A stretch of 37,638 nucleotides of DNA from Nitrospirales bacterium (GTDB taxonomy: Bacteria > Nitrospirota > Nitrospiria > Nitrospirales > UBA8639). Positions within the stretch are counted from its first letter, which is position 1; every line of letters starts with the position of its first letter. The DNA lies in contig JAJDBR010000061.1 of the NCBI GenBank assembly GCA_029261275.1, positions 1 to 37,638 of the forward strand, in the 5' to 3' direction. Both the position numbers and the translations under genes were made by a program. This document shows positions 1-6,421 of this stretch, in pieces. The notes beneath the pieces are model-generated. The model saw only the letters and a list, made by a program, of their open reading frames with translations, was not told the origin of the DNA and made no database searches.

Positions 1-2
1 TG

Positions 3-83
3 CGGGTTTGGAGTGATGGTCCAAATCAGGGAGCCATATTTACACTTGATTTACCAGTTATTCACATGGAGGAATTACGTTAA
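3..83 (+). CDS. Histidine kinase, C-terminal end only (partial)
   Basis: The window opens inside a reading frame that ends at the TAA at 81-83. The 26 visible residues (RVWSDGPNQGAIFTLDLP...) match the last glycine box and final strand of a HATPase_c kinase domain. The SDG..GA.FTL.LP pattern is close to the ends of the kinases at 807 and 3336 (HSDGVGRGAMFTL, HSEGIGHGATFSL), so it may be another member of that family; this is inference from a short stretch. Its stop overlaps the start of the response regulator (TAATG), which implies translational coupling and a cognate pair. Confidence 0.6.
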   Translation, partial: RVWSDGPNQGAIFTLDLPVIHMEELR

Positions 84-646
84 TGGACATGGAACAAGGG
101 AACCGAAGAATCTTAGTTATTGATGATAATGTGGCGATTCACGATGATTTCCGAAAAATTTTGGAACGGTCCATGGATACCTCATTGCTACAGGAAGTTC
201 GCGCCGAGTTGTTTGATGATGTGGAAGAACAAAAGGTTGTCGAAAAGTTCGAAGTGGAATGTGCTGATCAAGGACAAATGGGATATCGCATGGTTCAGGA
301 GGCCATGAAGGCTGAACGACCCTATGCGGTGGCTTTTGTAGATATGCGTATGCCACCCGGTTGGGACGGTGTAGAGACCATTGAACATTTGTGGCAGGAA
401 GATCCAGATTTACAGGTTGTGATCTGCACCGCCTTTTCTGATCATGCCTGGGAGGATGTGATCCAACGTTTGAATAAGAATGATCAATTGCTCATTCTTC
501 GAAAACCCTTTGATAACATTGAAGTCTGGCAGATGGCAAATTCGTTGACCAAACGATGGGCTGAGACACGGCAGGCCAAATCCCAGCTGGATCTATTGGC
601 GAAATGGGCTGAAGAACGGGCAGAAGAAACCGTCAAAGCGAACTAA
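83..646 (+). CDS. Response regulator, receiver domain with coiled-coil tail
   Basis: A stand-alone receiver of 187 residues. The acidic pair is D14-D15 (ILVIDDN), the phospho-acceptor is D87 (FVDMRMPP), the switch threonine is T116 (VICTAF), and the conserved lysine-proline is K141-P142 (LRKPF). A segment of about 35 residues between helix 1 and strand 2 (residues 30-65) makes it longer than a minimal CheY fold. Residues 155-187 are charged and probably a coiled coil; there is no DNA-binding or enzymatic output domain. It presumably receives phosphate from the kinase whose end overlaps its start codon, and may pass it to the kinases downstream or act by protein contact. The output is not visible from sequence. 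Confidence 0.85.
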   Translation: MDMEQGNRRILVIDDNVAIHDDFRKILERSMDTSLLQEVRAELFDDVEEQKVVEKFEVECADQGQMGYRMVQEAMKAERPYAVAFVDMRMPPGWDGVETIEHLWQEDPDLQVVICTAFSDHAWEDVIQRLNKNDQLLILRKPFDNIEVWQMANSLTKRWAETRQAKSQLDLLAKWAEERAEETVKAN

Positions 647-716
647 GTCGTGTATCTTTTAAAAACCGGGCCATTTCCATGCTATACCTCATGTATGTGA
701 CAGTGTGAGGGCATAG

Positions 717-749
717 AGGATGAAGAGAATCTTTTTCTCATTTCATCCT
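717..749. repeat. Strong hairpin between response regulator and kinase
   Basis: AGGATGAA-GAGAA (717-729) pairs with TTCTC (735-739) and TTCATCCT (742-749), giving 13 base pairs with a 5-nt loop and a 2-nt bulge. No T-run follows on the plus strand. It could slow or end transcription after the response regulator or protect the mRNA 3' end. The rest of 647-806 shows nothing clear. Confidence 0.55.
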
Positions 750-806
750 AGGTACCATTCAAATTGCTGGGTTCTCTTGTTATATGTCACAGATCAATGA
801 TTCCTT

Positions 807-2099
807 ATGTTGTCTCCTGCTTGTCAGTCTCCTCCCGATAGGTGGCCGCTTCATGTTCTAATGGTGGCCTTTCATGAGCCGGAGGTTTCTCCGTCGTACC
901 GTTCTGTATTCGCCTCTCTAGAGTCCACACCGTTAATTGAATGGGCCACGACCATCCAGAGCGTTCCTGTGCAGGGTGCCTTAGGTGATCAGTATGATGT
1001 GATGGTCATTGATTGTCGAAAAGATCAAACAGCGTGGGGACAGGTCGGTCAGATGGTGCAGGAGGGAAAGAAGGCGGTAATCCTTGGGATCATGAACGTT
1101 TCTGCAAATGAAAATGTGCGGGGTATGATTACCGAGGATGCCATTGGATATCGCGTGGATGAGACGATGGTCCCGATCGTCTTAAAGTGGGTGTTACATC
1201 ATGCGCAGGAGCGAAAGCAATTTCTTGTTGAGCACGAGCGAATTCAGGGGCAGTTAAGTGAAGCGGCATATAAAATTGAAATGGCTGATGTCGCCTCAAC
1301 GGTCTTGCACAATGTGGGCAATGTCCTGACCAGTGTGACGGTGGCGGCAAATGTGGTTGAGTCGGTTGTTGAACAATCCTCAGTGACTCTTGTGAATCGA
1401 ATGGCCGAATTGATCAATACTCATCATGAGGATTTAGGCACATATCTGACGCAAGATCCTAAGGGTAAGCGTATTCCCCCGTCTCTTGAAAAACTAGGGG
1501 TGCATCTGCTCAAGGAGCAACAGGAGGTCTTGAATGAAATGAAGGGGTTGGTACGGAATATCCGTCACATGAAACAAATTATCGCGTCTCATCAAACCAT
1601 GGCCAAGTCTGTCGGAATGGCTGAGCAGGTTGCCTTAGTCGATGTGTTGTCTCATGCCATGGGATTGAGTTTTCAGCCTGGAGATGCGGAGGGGATGACC
1701 ATTCATCGCGATTTTCATGAGGTGCCGACCGTTTTGGTAGACCAACACCAATTGCTTCAGATTCTGGTGAATATTCTCCGAAATGCGAAGCAGGCCATGC
1801 GACAACAACCCTTGGTTGGCCAGGAGTTACGGCTAAGCGTGAATTATCATGGCCATGATAAGACCTCCGTGGTCATGACCATTCAAGATAGTGGGATTGG
1901 TATTGCTCCTGAACATCTCTCGAAAATGTTTACCCGAGGGTTTACTACGAAAAAAGACGGCAACGGGATTGGGCTGCACAGTTCAATCATCGCTATTCAG
2001 AAAATAGGTGGGTCGATGCATGTTCATAGTGATGGCGTAGGTAGGGGAGCCATGTTTACGCTAATCTTCCCTGTTCAACAGGTAGCTGTGGTGTCATGA
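807..2099 (+). CDS. Sensor histidine kinase, VLHNVGNVL H-box family
   Basis: A soluble kinase of 430 residues with no membrane segment. Residues 14-130 have the alternating beta/alpha look of a degenerate receiver (LHVLMVAFHEP, YDVMVIDC) without the usual acidic pair. A short coiled coil (131-160) leads to the phospho-acceptor box ADVASTVLHNVGNVL with H168. A conserved helical segment follows (about 200-265, containing HHEDLGTYLTQDPKGKRIP). The ATPase domain has its N box at N326, G1 at D361-G-G365 and G2 at G385-NGIGL390. All catalytic motifs look intact. The start is uncertain: no clear ribosome site precedes 807, and a later ATG in LHVLMVAF is possible. It is a close paralogue of the kinase at 3336. 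Confidence 0.85.
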   Translation: MLSPACQSPPDRWPLHVLMVAFHEPEVSPSYRSVFASLESTPLIEWATTIQSVPVQGALGDQYDVMVIDCRKDQTAWGQVGQMVQEGKKAVILGIMNVSANENVRGMITEDAIGYRVDETMVPIVLKWVLHHAQERKQFLVEHERIQGQLSEAAYKIEMADVASTVLHNVGNVLTSVTVAANVVESVVEQSSVTLVNRMAELINTHHEDLGTYLTQDPKGKRIPPSLEKLGVHLLKEQQEVLNEMKGLVRNIRHMKQIIASHQTMAKSVGMAEQVALVDVLSHAMGLSFQPGDAEGMTIHRDFHEVPTVLVDQHQLLQILVNILRNAKQAMRQQPLVGQELRLSVNYHGHDKTSVVMTIQDSGIGIAPEHLSKMFTRGFTTKKDGNGIGLHSSIIAIQKIGGSMHVHSDGVGRGAMFTLIFPVQQVAVVS

Positions 2100-2199
2100 T
2101 CGTTACATCGCGAAGACGTCAGCAGATTTTTTGGATGGCTAATCAGTGAAATATTCATTGTAATCGCCAATAACATTTCGACATTTTCCTTGTTAAATC

Positions 2200-3180
2200 A
2201 TGAACCATCATTGGGAACAAAAGCCCAGGGGATCTGTCGAGGAATCTGATAATGCCATCACGATTCAACTTGCGGAGCTGGAAGAAACCAATCGTCGGTT
2301 GAAATATGATCTGATTCGGCAGCAGGAAACCATCAGTCAATATGCTCATTCGATTCGCGAATTAGAAATTCGTAATTTAGAAATCGCTGCTAGTCGGGAT
2401 CGAGCGTTGGTTGAATCACAAGAGTGGGGCCAGGTTGAGTCGGTTCTACGTCAGAAGACAGAAGCACTAGCACGATCCAATAAGGATTTAGAACAATTTG
2501 CCTCTCTGGCAGCTCATGATTTGCAGGAACCGCTTCATTCTATTCAAGTGTTTTTAGACTTATTACGAATCAAGCATGGATCGTCACTGAATGAACAAGG
2601 GCACGGGTATCTCGATCGTGTAACCAGAGCTGCCAGTCGGCTGCAACAATTAATTGAAGGCTTGTTGCTCTATTCACGAATCGATGCTCCTCGTTCGAAG
2701 GGTGCGGCTCTTTCTTTGGAGCAAATTGTCCAGGACATTCTTTCTGATTTAGGAGCGATAATTGATGAGAAGCAGGCGGAGATTCATGTTGGAAGTCTCC
2801 CTATGATTCACGGTGATCTCTTGCATATTCGACAGTTGCTCCAGAATCTCATTGGGAATGCCTTGAAATTTCATAAGCCAGGAGTTGCTCCTATTCTTTG
2901 TATTACGGGCATGATGATTCAGGAGCGACGACAGACAGGATCAGGAAAGTCTGGAAACCTTTGCCAGATCGAAATTCAGGATCAGGGACTCGGAATTCCA
3001 ACGGAATACTTGGATAAAATCTTTGGTATGTTCACGCGTTTGCATCGAAAAGATGAGTATGATGGGACGGGCATTGGGCTTGCGGTTTGCCTGCGCATCG
3101 CGGAGAAATGTGGCGGTGCGATATCGGTTCGATCAACAATAGGAGAGGGCTCAACATTTACGGTGACATTGCCCGCTTAG
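2200..3180 (+). CDS. Sensor histidine kinase, phytochrome-type HisKA, coiled-coil input
   Basis: A kinase of 326 residues. Residues 20-95 are a charged coiled coil with no PAS, GAF or membrane segment, so it is cytosolic and its signal probably comes from a partner. The HisKA box is EQFASLAAHDLQEPL with H106, the type common in bacteriophytochrome-like kinases. The ATPase domain shows N220 (QNLIGNALKFH), G1 at D261-QGLGI and G2 at G289-TGIGL. The family is different from its two neighbours at 807 and 3336, so the block mixes kinase types. No obvious ribosome site precedes the ATG; the 100-bp upstream gap shows nothing else. Confidence 0.85.
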   Translation: MNHHWEQKPRGSVEESDNAITIQLAELEETNRRLKYDLIRQQETISQYAHSIRELEIRNLEIAASRDRALVESQEWGQVESVLRQKTEALARSNKDLEQFASLAAHDLQEPLHSIQVFLDLLRIKHGSSLNEQGHGYLDRVTRAASRLQQLIEGLLLYSRIDAPRSKGAALSLEQIVQDILSDLGAIIDEKQAEIHVGSLPMIHGDLLHIRQLLQNLIGNALKFHKPGVAPILCITGMMIQERRQTGSGKSGNLCQIEIQDQGLGIPTEYLDKIFGMFTRLHRKDEYDGTGIGLAVCLRIAEKCGGAISVRSTIGEGSTFTVTLPA

Positions 3181-3263
3181 GCGAATTTATACGTCCGAAC
3201 TTTTTCAATCTGGTCCACGGAGGATGGATTTTCTCGTACGGTTCATTCTAAGGAGAATTTGTT

Positions 3264-3332
3264 GTGCATGAAATGGAAAATAGAAAAACCATTGCGGAGT
3301 TTTCATCGTGTTTCCCAAAAGGCGGATATTAG
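3264..3332 (+). other. Possible 22-codon leader ORF, in frame with the next kinase
   Basis: A strong ribosome site (AAGGAGAA, 3250-3257) precedes a GTG at 3264 with good spacing. The frame runs 22 codons to a TAG at 3330-3332 and is the same frame as the kinase that begins 3 nt later. Either this is a short leader peptide that couples translation to the kinase, or the kinase once began here and a nonsense mutation has shortened it. The sequence does not decide between these. Confidence 0.35.
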
Positions 3333-3335
3333 AAA

Positions 3336-5195
3336 TTGAGTATGATGGCAAATTCAACTCACTCTTCTATTCGGCGAGTGTTGTCCATTTGTGATGACAC
3401 CAAGGCCCACGATTTTCTGAAGCACGCCCTGGATGCATCCAATCCTTCTGCAACATTTCCTAAAGATGAAATGACGGAATTAGTGAATGGTGAGCCCGTC
3501 AATTCAAATACCTGGTCCTTTGGACTCGTGAGTGTAAACGATTGGGAAGTTGCTTATCAGGAAATGATGGAAGCCAAAAAGAGAGGTTTGCCCTTTTGTC
3601 TGATATGTATATCGGTCCAAATGGATCCTTGGGATATTGTGAGGGAGAGAATTGAAAAAATTTGGAAACTAGATGAGGCCATACGGTGCATTCTGTGTTT
3701 GCCAAGTGTTGCAGGGTCATGGCCTATGGGTTTGTCGCTGAGTCGGCCTCAGCAATGGGTTGTATTTCGAATGCCCGGCATACCAGAGGAAGTCTTTCAA
3801 TTGGCTTCGTATCTGAGCGCCTCTTCGGCTTCATTGGTTCCATGGGTGTCAGATGAAACAACAACTGCCGATCGGAACAGTTGTATGAAGAGTGCCTCAG
3901 AGGTTTTGGGGACTCCAACTATCGCTGAACAACAGGCTGAATTAGCGTTGGCGAGAGATGAATTGGCCACCTCAAAAGTCTATGTGAACAATGTTTTGCG
4001 TTCCATGGCGGATTCGCTATTAGTGATTGATGCCAATTTAACGATTGGCTCCGTGAATCCGTCATTGCTGGAGCTCTTAGAGTACGAAGAAGATGCATTA
4101 ATCGGGCAATCACCAGGACTGATTTTTGGAGAAGAGTTTGCCCAAGGCTCCATCATTGAGAATTTACTTCTTCAAGGGTCAGTCAGTGGTATTGAGTCCA
4201 GTTTCCTCACGAGTGCGGGCCGATTGGTTCCGATATCAGTTTCTGGTTCCATGATGCAGGATGAGCAGGGGCAATTTCAGGGATTAGTCTGTGTGGCGCA
4301 AGACATTACTGAACGTAAGCGTATGGAAGAAGAACAGTTGCAGTTGCATGAGAAATTACTGGATACCTCTCGGCAGCTAGGTATGGCTGAAGTCGCTTCA
4401 GATGTGCTGCATAATGTTGGGAATGTGTTGAACAGTATCAATGTGTCGATCGAAGTAGTCGCCGATCTACTCAAGAATTCGATGGTAGGAGATGTGGGAC
4501 GGATTTCACAACTCTTTCACAAGCATCGCGAGGATCTCGATAGCTACTTCTCCACGAACCCCAAGGGCAAACAAATCCCTGCCTATTTAGAAAAATTAGC
4601 AAGCCAATTAGTGCAGGAACAACAAGCGGGGATAGCGGAATTAGACCGTTTACGGGAAAATGCGCATCATGCTCAACAATGTGTAGCGTCTCAACAGGAT
4701 CTTGCGAAAGTCACCAGCATAACCGAACCTATTTCTGTCGTGGAATTGATGAAAGAAGCCGTAACGGCGAATCAGGAGCTTGTGGAGATATCGCAGATTA
4801 GTATTGTCCAAGAGTTCCAGGAAGTTCCCTTGCTCATCGTGGATAAGCGTCAAGTTCTTGACGTGATGGTGGCCGTGATTCGGAATGCCTGTCAGGCCAT
4901 GGTCTCTGTTCCAACTAAACAACTTGTTGTACGGGGCAAACTTATTCCTGGTCCGCCTGATTCTGTCTGCCTAGAAGTTCAAGATACTGGTATCGGCATT
5001 GCTTCGGGGGATCTCATTAAAATTTTCGGGCAAGGAAATACGACCAAAGAAGGTACACGTGGAATGAGTTTACATAGTGGAGCACTCATGGCCAAAAACC
5101 TTGGTGGCGCATTGCGAGCTCACAGCGAGGGTATTGGGCATGGGGCGACCTTTTCTTTGGAATTGCCAGGCAACTTTCATTTTCCTGATCTGTGA
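3336..5195 (+). CDS. Hybrid-like histidine kinase: pseudo-receiver, PAS, VLHNVGNVL H-box
   Basis: 619 residues, counted from the TTG at 3336, which sits 10 nt after AGGCGG; ATGs at 3342 and 3345 are alternatives. Residues 13-160 align with the response regulator at 83 (RRVLSICDD against RRILVIDD), but the phospho-acceptor is S93 instead of Asp and the conserved Lys is M146, so it is a pseudo-receiver. A PAS domain follows at about 212-325 (NNVLRSMADSLLVIDANL). The H-box is GMAEVASDVLHNVGNVLNS with H359. The ATPase domain has N517 and D550-TGIGI, but the G2 loop reads GTRGMSLHS where its paralogue at 807 has GNGIGLHS. That may weaken ATP-lid function. It may act as a signal-integrating partner of its paralogue. 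Confidence 0.85.
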   Translation: MSMMANSTHSSIRRVLSICDDTKAHDFLKHALDASNPSATFPKDEMTELVNGEPVNSNTWSFGLVSVNDWEVAYQEMMEAKKRGLPFCLICISVQMDPWDIVRERIEKIWKLDEAIRCILCLPSVAGSWPMGLSLSRPQQWVVFRMPGIPEEVFQLASYLSASSASLVPWVSDETTTADRNSCMKSASEVLGTPTIAEQQAELALARDELATSKVYVNNVLRSMADSLLVIDANLTIGSVNPSLLELLEYEEDALIGQSPGLIFGEEFAQGSIIENLLLQGSVSGIESSFLTSAGRLVPISVSGSMMQDEQGQFQGLVCVAQDITERKRMEEEQLQLHEKLLDTSRQLGMAEVASDVLHNVGNVLNSINVSIEVVADLLKNSMVGDVGRISQLFHKHREDLDSYFSTNPKGKQIPAYLEKLASQLVQEQQAGIAELDRLRENAHHAQQCVASQQDLAKVTSITEPISVVELMKEAVTANQELVEISQISIVQEFQEVPLLIVDKRQVLDVMVAVIRNACQAMVSVPTKQLVVRGKLIPGPPDSVCLEVQDTGIGIASGDLIKIFGQGNTTKEGTRGMSLHSGALMAKNLGGALRAHSEGIGHGATFSLELPGNFHFPDL

Positions 5196-5322
5196 GTCTT
5201 TAAATCGCACTTCCAGCCTTTCCTCCTGGGTTGTTCTCTTTTGATCGTTGTGTGTTTCTCTTCTCAATTCTACGTCGTTTCCCTGTGTTCATGACTTAGT
5301 TTCTGGCGGAATCTTAAGAGAC

Positions 5323-5342
5323 CTTTTCGGGTAACCGAGGAG
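5323..5342 (+). repeat. Hairpin with GTAA loop upstream of the HDOD gene
   Basis: CTTTTCGG (5323-5330) pairs with CCGAGGAG (5335-5342), including two G-T pairs, around a GTAA loop of the GNRA type. It lies in the 265-bp leader between the kinase and the HDOD gene. A role in RNA folding is possible; I recognise no known riboswitch. Confidence 0.3.
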
Positions 5343-5460
5343 AACGTGATACTCCCTGCTAGGGGACAATTTGAGGATATCGTGTTATTCGCATTTCCGA
5401 AATTCAAAATGTGACGATGATAGGCTTATTTCGTATCGAGACGAGAAGAGGGGAAAAAAG

Positions 5461-6168
5461 ATGACCAGTGATCCTATGGCGACGGAACTTTCAATCATTG
5501 GCACTGAAGAATTGGAACAATATTTCCATGTGTTAACCTCACAAATAGGTCCTATCCCCTCTCATCTCGAAAGTGGGTTGTGTATTGCAGTGGAGGTGTT
5601 CACGCTATCTGAAGGGTTTGGGATTTCGACATCTTCCCTGCGAACTCTCTGGAGACATAGTGTCCGTACGGGATATCTCGCCGCGTTAATTGCCATTTAC
5701 CAGCAGGTTGATCGATGTTTGGCGTGGCAAGCATTTGTGGGTGGGCTATTGCATGATATCGGGATGTTGCTTTTTCTCACACAGCATCCACAGGTGTTTA
5801 TGGCCGTCGTAGATCTCGCACAATGTCGAGGACAAGAGCTGAGGATCTTAGAGAAAAATATTTTGGGAACCACGCATGCTGAAAGTGGTTCAAAGCTGTT
5901 GGCACGCTGGGGTGTCTCACAGGAATTGTTGGACATTGTGACATTTCATGAGCAACCATTTCTGGCTCCTCATTCTGGTTTTTGTCCTTTAACGGCTGTC
6001 TATATTGCTAATGTGTTGGAAGGGGGGGGGATCGCACAAGATGGTGATGGAGTGGTTGAGTGGGAGGGCGAGGTTTATTTAATGGAATTGGGTTTGTGGG
6101 ATGACTTACCCCGATGGCAAGGATGGATGCGAGAGCTTCCTCTTCTCTCAGTATCATGGCATAATTAG
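5461..6168 (+). CDS. HDOD domain signalling protein
   Basis: 235 residues from the ATG at 5461, chosen because GAGGGGAAAAAAG lies just before it; an in-frame ATG at 5371 lacks such a site. The HDOD pattern covers about residues 25-185: W64-R-HS with H66, GLLHDIGML with H98-D99, LGTTHAESG with H139, and FHEQP with H163. The metal-type HD residues that many HDOD proteins lose appear present, so a phosphodiesterase-like activity cannot be excluded, although HDOD proteins are usually regulatory scaffolds. It follows four kinases and a receiver on the same strand and may be their output. A run of nine Gs (6022-6030) encodes GGG at 188-190. Confidence 0.8.
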   Translation: MTSDPMATELSIIGTEELEQYFHVLTSQIGPIPSHLESGLCIAVEVFTLSEGFGISTSSLRTLWRHSVRTGYLAALIAIYQQVDRCLAWQAFVGGLLHDIGMLLFLTQHPQVFMAVVDLAQCRGQELRILEKNILGTTHAESGSKLLARWGVSQELLDIVTFHEQPFLAPHSGFCPLTAVYIANVLEGGGIAQDGDGVVEWEGEVYLMELGLWDDLPRWQGWMRELPLLSVSWHN

Positions 6169-6349
6169 GTTGGCTTGTTCTTGCGAAAGATGTCTGTTGT
6201 TCCCTGGTCTTTACTCTCCGTTTAAATTGGCCTCTCTCCTAAGATCATTCATATATTTCCCTCTGTCCGGGTTCTCTCATCCTCAGTTTGAATTGAAATG
6301 ATGCATTTTGGATTTGTCTGTGGATGGATAATATAGAGGGTTTCTCAGG

Positions 6350-6372
6350 CGGTATTCCCTGGCAGAATACTG
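6350..6372. repeat. Hairpin upstream of the transglycosylase gene
   Basis: CGGTATTC (6350-6357) pairs with GAATACTG (6365-6372) around a 7-nt loop, 50 bp before the start codon. The gap 6169-6421 otherwise shows only a weak TTGGAT...TATAGA promoter-like pair at about 6308-6337. Confidence 0.3.
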
Positions 6373-6421
6373 TAGGTGTCACCGAAATGCCTTCGACTCA
6401 TTCTGTTACCATAGGGCGATA

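Noticed and set aside
5323-5342. Possible cyclic-di-GMP riboswitch before the HDOD gene
   Set aside because: A GNRA hairpin is present, but the conserved riboswitch core sequences are not.
5371-5460. Upstream start extending the HDOD protein by 30 residues
   Set aside because: The extra residues are unlike the family and the ATG at 5461 has a clear ribosome site.
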